Notes: generated by a model not told the origin, from the sequence alone. A stretch of 64,000 nucleotides of DNA from Legionella sp. (GCA_002786165.1 PEQK01000020.1:248001-312000), one strand, 5' to 3'. Shown: positions 27,015-37,270, numbered from the stretch's first letter. Translations and numbers: made by a program.

Positions 27015-28374
27015 GAGCAAGCATTCTCTTATGAGCACGAAAATAATGATAAGGGGATAGATTGAGCAGATCCGTTAATTTTTCCATATAAACGCAAGCA
27101 TAGCGTTCTACTTGATAGGCAAAATAACTTTCTTCGGCGCCTGCGCGAAAGACTCTTCCCCATGTGGGATTGAAAAAAGCTTCTTGTTGTTCAATTAAGG
27201 CTGAAACTTGTGTATCAATATGAATAATTTGTTCATGTAACGCCTGAAGTGATAAGCGATCTTCGGGGGTTTTGTGATGGAATGTTTGCGATTGTAGCTC
27301 TACGTATTGATGTTCAAGCGTTTCTTTTTGCATCATTTGATGCATGATGTCTTCTTCAATAGGTAAAGCTTGGGTCTGAGCCTGAATTTCTGTACCCAGT
27401 TCTTCTACGACGAGCGCTGTACGCCAATTACAATCTTTTTTAAGGCGTAGAATATCACCATAGATATGATCACCAATATAAAGGATTTCATCGCCTTGCA
27501 ACTGTAAATCGTCGGTAAATTGTTTGGCATTACCGCCTTGATAAATCCCTGGGACGATGGGTCCATGTAAATTGGTCATGTGTCCATCGGCTGCATTCAC
27601 ATTTAAAAACCTTAATTTGTCATAAAAAAAACGCGGTTTGGCGGATAAGGTGATCACATATTCAAAAATATCTTGCCAGTTCTGGCCTTCATCGAGAAAA
27701 GGATTGATGGCATAATCGAGTAATAGTTTGCTGTACGCATAATCAGAGTTGGTCAAAATAAAAAATTTCTTACCATGCTCTATATAACGTTTCAGGCCTT
27801 TGACCACATGGATGTCTTGAATTACAAACTCTTCTAAATGCTCCCCAATATATCGTTTCAAATCTCCAGCCGCATGGACTTGATCTACCGAATACAATAC
27901 ATCAAATGCGATGGTTTCATAACTGGGCAAGCTTCCGGGATATTTGTCTTTGAATCCAATGAGCTGTCCGAATAACACACAAAAAGCAATCGAAAAAGAC
28001 GTGTCAATTGCAATGTAATTATCATCGCTGAGATCCACATAAGTACTACGATAAATCTGTTTTTGTTCGTTGTACTGAATCAATTGCGTGCCATGATAAC
28101 TTTTACGAATAGCGCCATAGCGGTTTAATTTTAAAATATTACCGTTTTTGCTATCGACCACTGAGCCGCGAATGGCGGCTTCAAAATTGAACGAAAACTG
28201 TTTGATCTCAGGAGGATATTGTTTGTGTTGGATCAAATAATCCACGACGAACTCGTAAACCAAGGTTTCAAATCGTTTGGTATGATAACGAATCAAAGTA
28301 TGATCCATATCCAGTCCAATGTATTTGATTTTTTTCATATTGATTGTACGATTCACAAACACTGAGTGATCCAT
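27001..28374 (-). CDS. HAD-family cytosolic purine 5'-nucleotidase (cN-II-like)
   Basis: Hydrolyses purine nucleoside monophosphates; the well-studied Legionella pneumophila relative prefers IMP/GMP. It has 457 residues. HAD motif I reads GLDMDHTLIRY, motif II ILTNSDYAYSK, and motifs III/IV are in the region around GDEILYIGDHIYGDILRLKKDCNWRTALV. Extended similarity to the Legionella protein (RYGAIRKSYHGTQ, GPIVPGIYQGGNAK, RAGAEESYFAYQVERYAC) is strong as I remember it, and it is one reason to place the organism in Legionellales. The family is mainly eukaryotic in distribution, with scattered bacterial members. Confidence 0.9.
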   Translation of the reverse strand: MDHSVFVNRTINMKKIKYIGLDMDHTLIRYHTKRFETLVYEFVVDYLIQHKQYPPEIKQFSFNFEAAIRGSVVDSKNGNILKLNRYGAIRKSYHGTQLIQYNEQKQIYRSTYVDLSDDNYIAIDTSFSIAFCVLFGQLIGFKDKYPGSLPSYETIAFDVLYSVDQVHAAGDLKRYIGEHLEEFVIQDIHVVKGLKRYIEHGKKFFILTNSDYAYSKLLLDYAINPFLDEGQNWQDIFEYVITLSAKPRFFYDKLRFLNVNAADGHMTNLHGPIVPGIYQGGNAKQFTDDLQLQGDEILYIGDHIYGDILRLKKDCNWRTALVVEELGTEIQAQTQALPIEEDIMHQMMQKETLEHQYVELQSQTFHHKTPEDRLSLQALHEQIIHIDTQVSALIEQQEAFFNPTWGRVFRAGAEESYFAYQVERYACVYMEKLTDLLNLSPYHYFRAHKRMLAHDLI

Positions 28375-28460
28375 GTATATCCTTAACCAGCATGATAATG
28401 ATGACGCCTGACTCGCATGATATACCGTGTCATGGTCTGGTGCAAATACGGTTCGAAATC

Positions 28461-28486
28461 TCCCTCTTCCCTTGCGAGGGGAGGGA
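28461..28486. repeat. Hairpin between nucleotidase and msbA genes
   Basis: TCCCTC (28461-28466) and GAGGGA (28481-28486) pair, with an inner CCCT/AGGG stem closing a TGCG loop and a TT bulge. There is no T-run on either strand. It resembles a dispersed CCCTC/GAGGG intergenic palindrome. It lies upstream of both divergent genes, so it is not a terminator of either. Confidence 0.4.
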
Positions 28487-28658
28487 ATAATAGTATTTTA
28501 AATCCTTAGCCTCGTAGGGGCGAAAGTGCTCATTCGTCGTTTTTGGTGTAATCTCGTCACGTATGTTTTAATTTTGTCCTAAAATTGCCGTATTAGTCTC
28601 GCAATCGCATCGGATCAAGAGTAGAATAAGGCGCTTTCCTCTTTTTGATATAAATCTA

Positions 28659-30431
28659 ATGACCATGACCCGTCCAATTTCACGTAAACCTGCGGTTTTA
28701 TATCGGCGTTTACTGAGCTATGTAAAGCCATTTTGGCCAGTTTTGGTCATAGGGTTACTTGCAAACATTGTGTACTCCGCCATTGATGCTGGATTGACTT
28801 ATATGTTACGTCCTTTTTTAGACAAAGGATTTGTTCATACGGATATGGGCTTTATCAAAGATATTCCGCTGATTCTTTTGGTCGGAATTTCTATGCGAGG
28901 ATTGGTGAGTGCTCTTGGTAGTTATAGCATGACATCTGTGGCTCGTTCTGTGGTTAATTTACTCCGCCAAAAAGTATTTTCTCATATACTGCGCTTGCCT
29001 GCTGATTACTATGATGAAGCTACTTCAGGGCAGCTATTGTCAAAAATTTTGTATGATGTAGAGCAAGTGGCACAAGTGAGTGCTGATGCATTGACGGATT
29101 TTGTGCAAAATACTTGTTTGATCATTGGATTGCTCAGCGTCATGATGGTCGTTTGTTGGCAATTATCGATGTTATTTTTGATCACCATTCCGTTCATTGG
29201 ATTGGTGGTTAATTATACCAGTAAGCGGGTACGTCGTATCAGTCATCATATCCAAAAATCTATGGGACAAGTGACTGAAATTGCTTCTGAAGCCATCGAT
29301 GGTTATCGTGTGGTGAGAATTTTTGGCGGCACAGCGTATGAAAAAGACAAATTTCAGTGTGCAACCGAGTTATCTCGTGTACAAGACATGAAAGTGGCGA
29401 TGTCTAAAGCCATCAATGTTTCAGCGGTACAGATCATTATCGCTTTGGGCATTGCCTTGATCATTTTTGTAGCCATTAAATTGGCTACCGTGATCACATT
29501 TACTGCTGGGGCTTTTCTGGCCATTATTGCGGCCATGTTGCAACTGATCAAGCCTTTGAAAACGTTAACTACTTTGAATGCTTCTATTCAAAGAGGATTG
29601 GCAGGTGCTGAATCTGTATTTCGTCTTTTAGATCATGCAACAGAAGCGGATACTGGAGAACGTTTACAAGCACGTGTGCCTTGTAGCGTTCGTTTTGATA
29701 ACGTATCGTTTGCCTATCGCCAAGGCGACGTTATATTACGCGATTTAGATTTTACAATTCATGCGGGAGAAACGGTTGCTTTGGTCGGTCATTCTGGAAG
29801 TGGTAAATCAACCATTGCCAGTTTGTTGCCTCGATTTTATGAAGTAAACTCTGGGCGTATTCTTGTGAATGAGGTACCTATTGAGGAAGTATCTTTGGCC
29901 TCTTTGCGAGATGCAATGGCTGTGGTCAGTCAACAAGTGACTTTATTTAATGACACCATTGCTGCCAATATTGCTTATGGTCGCTTTGATGCCAGCCGAG
30001 AGTCGATTGTGAACGCTGCGAAATTAGCCTACGCTGACGAATTTATTCAAATGTTGCCCAATGGATATGATACGCATGTTGGCGAAGATGGGGTGTTATT
30101 GTCTGGTGGTCAGCGCCAACGATTGGCTTTGGCTCGGGCCATTTTAAAAGATGCTCCTATTTTGATTTTAGATGAAGCCACTTCTGCTTTAGATAATGAA
30201 TCAGAGCGATATATTCAAATTGCTTTGGAACAAGTGATGAAATCACGCACGACGCTGGTTATTGCCCACCGTTTGTCCACGATTCAACGCGCTGACCGCA
30301 TCATGGTATTGCATCAAGGGCGTTTGGTTGAGTCTGGAACGCATGAAGAGTTGTTATTGAAAGGTGAGCATTACGCACAATTATATCAAGTGCAATCTAA
30401 TGGGACTTATCATGCGGAACTTGTGGTTTAG
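28659..30431 (+). CDS. msbA: Lipid A/lipid flippase MsbA
   Basis: Homodimeric ABC exporter that flips lipid A-core across the inner membrane. Its 590 residues consist of an N-terminal six-helix domain (about 20-310) and a nucleotide-binding domain with Walker A GHSGSGKST, signature LSGGQRQRLALARA, and Walker B ILILDEATSALD followed by IAHRLSTI. The downstream lpxK starts inside its 3' end, a conserved msbA-lpxK operon that supports the assignment over other exporters. Confidence 0.95.
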   Translation: MTMTRPISRKPAVLYRRLLSYVKPFWPVLVIGLLANIVYSAIDAGLTYMLRPFLDKGFVHTDMGFIKDIPLILLVGISMRGLVSALGSYSMTSVARSVVNLLRQKVFSHILRLPADYYDEATSGQLLSKILYDVEQVAQVSADALTDFVQNTCLIIGLLSVMMVVCWQLSMLFLITIPFIGLVVNYTSKRVRRISHHIQKSMGQVTEIASEAIDGYRVVRIFGGTAYEKDKFQCATELSRVQDMKVAMSKAINVSAVQIIIALGIALIIFVAIKLATVITFTAGAFLAIIAAMLQLIKPLKTLTTLNASIQRGLAGAESVFRLLDHATEADTGERLQARVPCSVRFDNVSFAYRQGDVILRDLDFTIHAGETVALVGHSGSGKSTIASLLPRFYEVNSGRILVNEVPIEEVSLASLRDAMAVVSQQVTLFNDTIAANIAYGRFDASRESIVNAAKLAYADEFIQMLPNGYDTHVGEDGVLLSGGQRQRLALARAILKDAPILILDEATSALDNESERYIQIALEQVMKSRTTLVIAHRLSTIQRADRIMVLHQGRLVESGTHEELLLKGEHYAQLYQVQSNGTYHAELVV

Positions 30432-31404
30432 TACTTGGGTAGAAGAGCTGTGGTATGGCCACAATCGTTTGCGTTTTTTGTTATGGCCTATTTCTTTGGT
30501 GTTTCAATGGGTGAGTTACTTACGTCGTAAATGGTTAGAACATGCCCGTCACGTCGCACCTGTGCCTATTATTGTCGTGGGTAACGTCACTGTCGGGGGC
30601 GTAGGCAAAACGCCCTTGGTGATTGCTTTGGCACAACAATTGTCTGCAAAAGGATTGCGTGTTGGGGTGGTCAGTCGCGGATATGGGGCAAAGATTCGAC
30701 ATTTTCCTCATGAGGTACAGACTGAAGATACTGCGCAACAAGTAGGGGATGAACCAAAATTAATTGCTATGAAGACCCATTGTCCAGTGGTCATTGCGCC
30801 CAAACGCATGAGCGCAGTTGATTATTTGATAACCCAACATCAGGTGCACATCATCATCAGTGATGATGGATTGCAACATTACGCGATGCCTCGTACGATT
30901 GAAATCGTTGTGATGGATGGCATGCGTGGATTTGGATCAGGCCTGTGTTTACCTGCAGGTCCTTTGCGTGAGTCACCAAAACGGCTACAAGAAGTTGATT
31001 TTATTGTTGTCAATGGAGAGCAGACAGAGCATACTCTGTATCCACACCATGTGGGTGTTTATCAGATGGATTTGAGACCTGAGTTACCTCGTTCATTATA
31101 TACGGGGGAATCAGTAGCCTGGACGGCTTTGAGCACGCCATGTTCCGCAGTGGCAGGTATTGGTCATCCAGAACGTTTTTTTGCATTGCTCACTCACTTG
31201 GGTGTGGCATTTCAACCCTATGCTTTTCCAGATCATCATGTGTTTTTGCCCAAGGAATTGGAGCAATTGCGAAAACCGGTGGTGATGACGGAAAAAGATG
31301 CGGTAAAATGCGATGCTTTTGTGACAGAGTCAATGTATTGTGTACCAGTGGAGGCTAAGCTGAGTGATGAATTTTGGACGAAAATATGGTCGCGTATTAA
31401 TTAG
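30412..31404 (+). CDS. lpxK: Tetraacyldisaccharide 4'-kinase LpxK
   Basis: Phosphorylates the lipid A precursor at the 4' position at the inner membrane. It has 330 residues. The N-terminal amphipathic/hydrophobic helix (LRFLLWPISLVFQWVSYLRR) precedes the modified P-loop VGNVTVGGVGKTPL. The family motif ISDDGLQHYAM and the late MTEKDAVKC are present. I chose the ATG at 30412, which overlaps msbA by 20 bp and fits the family N-terminus; a longer frame from 30364 adds unrelated residues. Confidence 0.95.
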   Translation: MRNLWFSTWVEELWYGHNRLRFLLWPISLVFQWVSYLRRKWLEHARHVAPVPIIVVGNVTVGGVGKTPLVIALAQQLSAKGLRVGVVSRGYGAKIRHFPHEVQTEDTAQQVGDEPKLIAMKTHCPVVIAPKRMSAVDYLITQHQVHIIISDDGLQHYAMPRTIEIVVMDGMRGFGSGLCLPAGPLRESPKRLQEVDFIVVNGEQTEHTLYPHHVGVYQMDLRPELPRSLYTGESVAWTALSTPCSAVAGIGHPERFFALLTHLGVAFQPYAFPDHHVFLPKELEQLRKPVVMTEKDAVKCDAFVTESMYCVPVEAKLSDEFWTKIWSRIN

Positions 31405-32272
31405 CCTAGTGCTCCTTTTTACGATACATACAGCGCATGCAGAAGAAGTAACTGAGCCCAAACCGGTACTGCCATTGGCTGAAAAACACGCCAATTGGGT
31501 TTTCTCCGGATCAGTATCTAACGAAACGGGTGAGACTTACGACTATTTTTTACAAGTCAAACGCAATGACGATAAAGTGCATGCGTTTGTATCTTTGGTA
31601 GATGCCCAATCTAAAGCAGTTATTTTTATGCAAAATGCTCAAGTGCAACTTAAAGAGGATGAAGCCGTAGATCATTGGGCGATTGGCGATATTTTTATAA
31701 GATATAATACGATTAATAGCTCATGGGTTTTTGGTTTCAAAACAACCAATCAAATGGGATTCAATTTCAAAGTCGATATGCTGAATCAGGCTGATCAAGA
31801 TCCTAAAATGCAAAATTTGCATCAAGGGGTCAAGATGACGATTGTACAAACAGGTCAAGTCAATGGACATATGCGGCTGAAAGAAAATGATGCGTCACAA
31901 TTTGTCAGCGGGCCTCATGCTTGGTTTCGTCAAATCGTGATGACTGCATTGCCATCCGAACTTTCAGAATTACACGGATTATTATGTCGTTTTAATGATG
32001 GTAGTGGGTTGTATTCTATGAAATGGGTTGATTCTGAAATGACCAAAGGTACCTTTTCAGGTTTATACAGTGCGGAAGGCACGTCCACAGCCATTTCCCA
32101 ATTTATTCATATTGATCATTTGACGTCAGGTCCATGGCGAGTCCGAGTGACTTATCCGAAATTACAATTTGAACTCAGTGATGTTTTACAAGATCAATCG
32201 ATTGTTTTGGGTTTTATTGATCAAAAAGAAAAACCAGGTTTTTGTGTGATCAGTAAAGAAGGGCTGGGCTAA
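31364..32272 (+). CDS. Secreted hypothetical protein
   Basis: A 302-residue protein with a clear signal peptide (VLISLVLLFTIHTAHA, cleavage near residue 26). The mature part is beta-rich with many aromatic and polar residues and no cysteine pair pattern; no family was recognised. The start is GTG 31364 or ATG 31367, inside the 3' end of lpxK, with GGAGG at 31350-31354 upstream. Translation is therefore likely coupled to lpxK, which hints at an envelope role, but this is only positional evidence. Confidence 0.65.
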   Translation: MMNFGRKYGRVLISLVLLFTIHTAHAEEVTEPKPVLPLAEKHANWVFSGSVSNETGETYDYFLQVKRNDDKVHAFVSLVDAQSKAVIFMQNAQVQLKEDEAVDHWAIGDIFIRYNTINSSWVFGFKTTNQMGFNFKVDMLNQADQDPKMQNLHQGVKMTIVQTGQVNGHMRLKENDASQFVSGPHAWFRQIVMTALPSELSELHGLLCRFNDGSGLYSMKWVDSEMTKGTFSGLYSAEGTSTAISQFIHIDHLTSGPWRVRVTYPKLQFELSDVLQDQSIVLGFIDQKEKPGFCVISKEGLG

Positions 32273-32279
32273 CGCCTCG

Positions 32280-32642
32280 CTATTTCTCAGGCAACACATT
32301 AATGTTGCTTACGAAACATTTGGTCTCACCACTCCAAGGGAATTTATACGCATCACAGTGATAACTAATGATGACATGTTTATTATGTTCCATCGCGAAT
32401 TCAGCTTGTTTGACAAGTTCCGATTTAAATTGGCCCAAGGTAAAATAAAACGCTCGACCACTCGCGCCACTGGCATTTTCTAGGCCCCCTAAGATAATTT
32501 CTCCTTCATAGGTTCCCCAAAATTTTCCTTCTTTGGCAACTTTGACAATAACGCCAGATTTTTGTCCTTTTTGGACAGACCAGCATCCTGTCAATAAACA
32601 AGAAGAGAGCAATACAAGAGAAGGTAAGAGTGATTTTTTCAT
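32280..32642 (-). CDS. Small lipoprotein
   Basis: A 120-residue lipoprotein. The signal peptide ends at the lipobox LLTGC (Cys about residue 20). The mature part has a small beta-barrel-like start (SGVIVKVAKEGKFWGTYEGEI) and two further cysteines (HCDAYKF ... KCFV). No family was recognised. It is convergent with the 31364 gene, 7 bp apart. The paired REP-like repeats lie just upstream. Confidence 0.7.
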   Translation of the reverse strand: MKKSLLPSLVLLSSCLLTGCWSVQKGQKSGVIVKVAKEGKFWGTYEGEIILGGLENASGASGRAFYFTLGQFKSELVKQAEFAMEHNKHVIISYHCDAYKFPWSGETKCFVSNINVLPEK

Positions 32643-32657
32643 GATTTTCCATGGTTA

Positions 32658-32740
32658 GTAGCCTTGATCTGAGGCATCGAAATCAAGGATAACATCTACA
32701 GGCATACAACCTTGATTTCGCTGCGCTACATCAAGGCTAC
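32658..32740. repeat. Paired inverted REP-like elements (locus 2)
   Basis: Two 31-nt units facing each other. Unit A (32658-32688) begins GTAGCCTTGAT and ends ATCAAGG. Unit B (32710-32740) begins CCTTGATTTCGCTGCGC and ends ATCAAGGCTAC. They are 21 nt apart and match the pair at 16066-16167 in sequence, unit length and orientation. Each unit can fold as a hairpin through CCTTGAT/ATCAAGG. Confidence 0.82.
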
Positions 32741-32754
32741 TTCAGGTAACACGT

Positions 32755-33051
32755 CTACGCTGGGATATCTGTCTTTATCCATTCGCTTAAAATTGTGATA
32801 ATTTTTTGAGCTTGATCGTTGCTGGAAATATTAAATTTAGATTTTTGCCAATATTGATTATTTCGTTTTTGATAGCGTCTGATGGAATATTTGACAGGAC
32901 CAAAACAATTTTTGGCGGCATCCCAATCTTGATATTGGAATATAATAGTCGTCCAAGCGCCTTTAGAAAGTACTTGCTTCCCTAGTTCTTTAACTTTTTC
33001 TACCTGATCTTCTGTAAATGCAACGGTTAAATCATCAATGGTTTCATTCAT
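32755..33051 (-). CDS. Hypothetical small cytoplasmic protein
   Basis: A 98-residue soluble protein of unknown family from the ATG at 33051. A TTG at 33072, directly after the upstream stop codon, would add seven residues. The sequence starts with an acidic helix (FTEDQVEKVKELGKQVL) and continues with a beta-type segment (WTTIIFQYQDWDA ... KYSIRRYQKRNNQYWQKSKF), then a C-terminal helix. It directly follows the 33073 gene, so the two are probably co-transcribed. Confidence 0.6.
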   Translation of the reverse strand: MNETIDDLTVAFTEDQVEKVKELGKQVLSKGAWTTIIFQYQDWDAAKNCFGPVKYSIRRYQKRNNQYWQKSKFNISSNDQAQKIITILSEWIKTDIPA

Positions 33052-33072
33052 TAAGGCTACTCTGTGGGCCAA

Positions 33073-33660
33073 TTAGTAAATGGATTGTAATATTCCATTA
33101 ACAAAAGTCAAGGTAACACTTGGTTGATAAGGTAAAGCATAAATCCAAACTTGAGGGTTTTTGTTTTTAGGAATAGCTTGATTGATATAAGTATTGTTGA
33201 TCATATCAGGGGAACCGCAAGCCGCAAACACGGCATCAATGGTATCTCCTATTTGAAACGTGCCCCCTTTACAAGCACTTAATCCATTGGTATGTCCTTG
33301 GTTGACCGTGATATCTGCCACTTGATTGTTGATCAAATTTACTTGGACATTGATACCTTGCGAGCCACTCGGCAAAGACCACATGTCATATAAGGGTTGA
33401 ATACCAGGATAAAAATCGGGAGGACCTTGGTTGATGGTGGAATAGACCAATTGAGTCACCGGCACTTGTTGCATGACCGGGTTATTGCTGTCTTGACGAG
33501 AAGTGGGTTGACCACAGGCTTGGATGACTTGATCTTGAGTCATGCCGGCATTGATATAGGCATGATTTTGTGGACAATAAAATGAAGTTGCCGCTTCAGC
33601 AAGGGTACTGAAAAAAAGAATAAAACTGGTATAAAAATATTTATTCATGATGGGATTCAA
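33073..33660 (-). CDS. Secreted DUF2845-like protein with two internal repeats
   Basis: A 195-residue exported protein with a signal peptide (SFILFFSTLAEAA). The mature part has two similar halves: FYCPQNHAYINAGMTQDQVI ... ACGQP and SACKGGTFQIGDTIDAVF ... ACGSP. Each has a Cys pair and a G-(D/M)-T-x-D-x-V helix start, as in BamE/SmpA- or DUF2845-type proteins found in Legionella relatives. The family call is from memory and tentative. The cysteine pairs probably form disulfides in the periplasm. Confidence 0.6.
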   Translation of the reverse strand: MNPIMNKYFYTSFILFFSTLAEAATSFYCPQNHAYINAGMTQDQVIQACGQPTSRQDSNNPVMQQVPVTQLVYSTINQGPPDFYPGIQPLYDMWSLPSGSQGINVQVNLINNQVADITVNQGHTNGLSACKGGTFQIGDTIDAVFAACGSPDMINNTYINQAIPKNKNPQVWIYALPYQPSVTLTFVNGILQSIY

Positions 33661-33820
33661 TCAATGAGTTTGTAGATAGAGTATAGCTGGTATTTACAAT
33701 TTTCACAGGCATGCTTTAAGGCTTGCTATTTTTCCAGTCTCTCGTTACTCTTCAAATTTGACTCTAGTGTAACCCACCCCTCGCCCCTAGGGGTGAACAG
33801 ACAACGGATTGGGTGTTTGA

Positions 33821-34717
33821 ATGGATGGTTCAAAAGGAAAAGAATTTCGACGTTTGGTCAAACAACACGCCCCGTTGCCTATTATGGGTGCGGTCAATGC
33901 TTATAGTGCTATGCTGTTAGAACGTGCAGGTGGGCAAGCACTTTATCTATCTGGTGCAGGTGTGGCCAATGCGTCTTATGGATTGCCGGATTTGGGTATG
34001 ACCAGTTTAACCGACGTTTTGGAAGATGTGCGACGCATCACCGAAGCCTGCTCATTACCCATGTTGGTGGATGTGGATACAGGCTGGGGGCACGCTTTTC
34101 AAATTGCGCGTACAGTCACATTAATGGAGCGCTCAGGGGTTGCTGCCATTCATATTGAAGATCAAGTCAGTGCCAAACGCTGCGGCCATCGACCGAACAA
34201 AGCCATTGTATCTATGCAAGAAATGGGTGACCGTCTGAAAGCCGCTGTAGATGCACGCCAAGATCCTGATTTTGTGATTATGGCTCGCACCGATGCGTAT
34301 GCCAGAGAAGGGTTATCAGCCGCACTGGATCGAGCAGCTTATTATATTGATCAAGGGGCAGATATGTTATTTCCTGAAGCCCTAACCCACTTGGAAGATT
34401 ATAGGGCTTTCACGGCTTTAAATGTACCGGTTCTCGCGAATATCACGGAGTTTGGACAAACGCCTTTATTGACACGCGAAGCGCTCCAACAAGTGGGCGT
34501 GAGTCTGGCACTGTACCCATTAAGCGCATTTAGAGCAATGTCACATGCAGCATTGCATGTATATCAAACTATTTTACAACAAGGCACACAACTTTCTTTA
34601 TTAGATCAGATGCAGTCTCGTGAGGATTTGTATGATGTATTGGGATATCGTGCTTATGAACAACGTTTGGATACTATTTTAGGGAACTGTGATCAAGGAG
34701 AAAACGATGGGAGATAG
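33821..34717 (+). CDS. prpB: 2-methylisocitrate lyase PrpB
   Basis: Cleaves 2-methylisocitrate to pyruvate and succinate, the last step of the methylcitrate cycle for propionate use. It has 298 residues. The metal-binding DVDTGWG, the catalytic-loop signature SAKRCGHRP, and IMARTDAYA identify the PEP mutase/isocitrate lyase family, methylisocitrate lyase branch. It is the first gene of prpB-prpC-prpD-ppsR. No PrpR regulator is adjacent. Confidence 0.95.
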   Translation: MDGSKGKEFRRLVKQHAPLPIMGAVNAYSAMLLERAGGQALYLSGAGVANASYGLPDLGMTSLTDVLEDVRRITEACSLPMLVDVDTGWGHAFQIARTVTLMERSGVAAIHIEDQVSAKRCGHRPNKAIVSMQEMGDRLKAAVDARQDPDFVIMARTDAYAREGLSAALDRAAYYIDQGADMLFPEALTHLEDYRAFTALNVPVLANITEFGQTPLLTREALQQVGVSLALYPLSAFRAMSHAALHVYQTILQQGTQLSLLDQMQSREDLYDVLGYRAYEQRLDTILGNCDQGENDGR

Positions 34718-35822
34718 TTCGGCAGGGTTAGCAGGTGTGGTGGCAGGCAGATCAGCCATATGTACAGTGGGCCAAGCTGGCAAAGGATTAACCTATCGCG
34801 GGTATACGATCGAAGATCTAACGAACCATGCAAGCTTTGAAGAGGTTGCGTATTTATTAATGTATGGCCATTTGCCCACCGAAATAGAATTAAAAGCGTA
34901 TACCAAAAGATTAATTCAATTACGCACCTTACCTGATGCTTTAAAAGCAACTTTAAAATTAATCCCCAAAACAGCTCATCCTATGGACGTACTGAGAACC
35001 GGATGCTCCATGCTGGGAACGCTTGAGCCTGAAGAAACAATGGCCATGCAAACTGCCGTGGCTGACCGCCTATTGGCCTTGTTTCCTGGTATGTTATGTT
35101 ATTGGTTTCATTATCATCAGTCTGGCAAAGAAATCAGTGGAGAAAGTGACGAATCAAGTTTAGGCGGACATTTTTTAGCCTTGTTACAGGATAAATCACC
35201 TACAGATTTACATCGTGATATGATGAATGTGTCGCTGATTTTGTATGCAGAACATGAGTTTAACGCATCTACGTTTGCGGCAAGGGTCACTGCAGCCACC
35301 TTGTCTGATTTTTATTCTTGTATCACGTCTGCTATTGGCACATTGCGTGGTCCACTGCATGGCGGCGCTAATGAAGCAGCCATGGCATTGATTGAACGCT
35401 TCCAAAGCCCCGATGATGTTGAAGAACAACTCATGAACATGTTAGCTGACAAAGAAAAAATCATGGGATTTGGTCACCGCGTTTATAAAGATTGTGATCC
35501 TCGTTCTGACATCATCAAACTATGGTCCAAACGTCTGGGAGAGGCAGCACATCACATGGCGTTATATGATATTTCAGAACGTATTGAACACATCATGAGA
35601 CGTGAGAAACATTTGTTTCCCAATTTAGATTTTTATAGTGCGTCTGCCTATCATTACTGTGGCATTCCAACGCTCTTTTTTACACCCATTTTTGTGATGT
35701 CACGTATCACAGGGTGGTCAGCGCATGTGTTTGAGCAACGTGCAGATAATCGCCTCATTCGACCTTCTTCAGAATATACAGGCCCTGACCCGCGCGCTTT
35801 TTTGAAGATAAGTGAGCGTTAA
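34707..35822 (+). CDS. prpC: 2-methylcitrate synthase PrpC
   Basis: Condenses propionyl-CoA with oxaloacetate. It has 371 residues; this length and the prp context separate it from GltA. Catalytic His residues are in [12 protein letters not shown] and MGFGHRVYK; a catalytic Asp lies in [11 protein letters not shown] chose the ATG at 34707 because AAGGAG sits 6 nt upstream; it overlaps prpB by 11 bp. A six-codon longer frame has no better site. Confidence 0.95.
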   Translation: MGDSSAGLAGVVAGRSAICTVGQAGKGLTYRGYTIEDLTNHASFEEVAYLLMYGHLPTEIELKAYTKRLIQLRTLPDALKATLKLIPKTAHPMDVLRTGCSMLGTLEPEETMAMQTAVADRLLALFPGMLCYWFHYHQSGKEISGESDESSLGGHFLALLQDKSPTDLHRDMMNVSLILYAEHEFNASTFAARVTAATLSDFYSCITSAIGTLRGPLHGGANEAAMALIERFQSPDDVEEQLMNMLADKEKIMGFGHRVYKDCDPRSDIIKLWSKRLGEAAHHMALYDISERIEHIMRREKHLFPNLDFYSASAYHYCGIPTLFFTPIFVMSRITGWSAHVFEQRADNRLIRPSSEYTGPDPRAFLKISER

Positions 35823-35824
35823 CC

Positions 35825-37270
35825 ATGAGCCATACTGTCGAATCAAATATAAAACCGGACTACGATCGTATTATTACGGAGATTGCAGACTATGTGCTAG
35901 ACACACCTATTCAAAGTCAATTGGCTTATGAAACCGCGCGTTGGTGTTTATTAGACACTTTAGGTTGTGGCATTTTGGCTCTTAGTTTCTCTGAATGTAC
36001 CAAATTACTTGGACCCATTGTGCCGGGCGCTCAATGTGTGGGTGGTGCAAGAGTTCCTGGTACGTCTTATGAACTAGATCCCGTACAAGCTGCATTTAAC
36101 ATTGGCACTATGATTCGTTGGTTAGACTTTAATGACACCTGGTTGGCCGCAGAATGGGGACATCCTTCTGATAATTTAGGGGGAATTTTAGCGGTTGCCG
36201 ATTATATGGCAAGGCAAGGCGAACGCGACGGCAAAGAACCTTTACTGATGCATCAAGTGCTGACGTTAATGATCAAAGCGCATGAAATTCAGGGTTGCCT
36301 GGCCTTAGAAAATAGCTTTAACCGCGTAGGATTGGATCATGTGATCTTAGTAAAACTTGCTACTGCCGCCGTGGTTTGTGTTTTATTAGGCGGGGATCGA
36401 GATATGTTGCATCGTACTCTTTCTCAGGTATTTGTGGATGGCCAAAGTTTACGAACCTATCGTCATGCTCCGAACGCAGGGTCCCGAAAATCATGGGCAG
36501 CAGGGGATGCAACGGCACGTGCTGTGCGTTTGGCTTTGTTATGTCAAGCAGGTGAAATGGGTTATCCCAGCGCGTTGACTGTACCAAAATGGGGCTTTTA
36601 CGACGTTTCTTTTGGAGGACGACCTTTTACCATGCAGCGTCCTTATGGCTCGTATGTGATGGAACATGTCTTGTTTAAGATTTCTTATCCTGCCGAATTT
36701 CATGCACAAACTGCAGTCGAAGCTGCTATTCGTTTGTATCCTGAAGTCAAAGATCGTTGGCATGAGATAGCCGAAATTGACCTGATGACACATGAGTCTG
36801 CCATTCGGATTATTTCTAAAGAAGGTGTGCTGCACAATCCAGCTGACCGTGATCATTGTTTACAATACATGGTGGCGGTGGCCTTATTGTTCGGGGATCT
36901 AAAAGCAGATTATTATGAAGATAGCATTGCAGCTGATCCCAGAATTGATGGATTACGCTCTAAAATGCATGTGACAGAGGATGCTCAATTTTCTAAAGAA
37001 TATCATGCTCCGCAGTTGCGCTCGATTGCCAATCGAATTCAAATCACCTTTACAGATGGCACTAAAACTCAACCCATCACTATTGAATATCCTCTTGGTC
37101 ATCCAAAACGCCGAACAGAAGGGTTGCCTGTTTTGATGGAGAAATGTCGCGCTAATTTAGCAACGCATTATTCTGAGAACCAAGTAGACCATATATTGAA
37201 TCGCATGCCAGATGTGACTACGTTATCTGCTATGTCGGTACTAGAATTTATGGAGTTGTGGAATGGCTAA
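35825..37270 (+). CDS. prpD: 2-methylcitrate dehydratase PrpD
   Basis: Dehydrates 2-methylcitrate to 2-methyl-cis-aconitate (MmgE/PrpD family). It has 481 residues. Characteristic stretches are [52 protein letters not shown], and [22 protein letters not shown]. There is no AcnD in the operon, so the rehydration step must use a general aconitase. It starts 3 bp after prpC. Confidence 0.95.
   Translation: MSHTVESNIKPDYDRIITEIADYVLDTPIQSQLAYETARWCLLDTLGCGILALSFSECTKLLGPIVPGAQCVGGARVPGTSYELDPVQAAFNIGTMIRWLDFNDTWLAAEWGHPSDNLGGILAVADYMARQGERDGKEPLLMHQVLTLMIKAHEIQGCLALENSFNRVGLDHVILVKLATAAVVCVLLGGDRDMLHRTLSQVFVDGQSLRTYRHAPNAGSRKSWAAGDATARAVRLALLCQAGEMGYPSALTVPKWGFYDVSFGGRPFTMQRPYGSYVMEHVLFKISYPAEFHAQTAVEAAIRLYPEVKDRWHEIAEIDLMTHESAIRIISKEGVLHNPADRDHCLQYMVAVALLFGDLKADYYEDSIAADPRIDGLRSKMHVTEDAQFSKEYHAPQLRSIANRIQITFTDGTKTQPITIEYPLGHPKRRTEGLPVLMEKCRANLATHYSENQVDHILNRMPDVTTLSAMSVLEFMELWNG

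Noticed and set aside
34707-35822. TCA citrate synthase GltA
   Set aside because: The length of 371 residues and the position between prpB and prpD fit 2-methylcitrate synthase.
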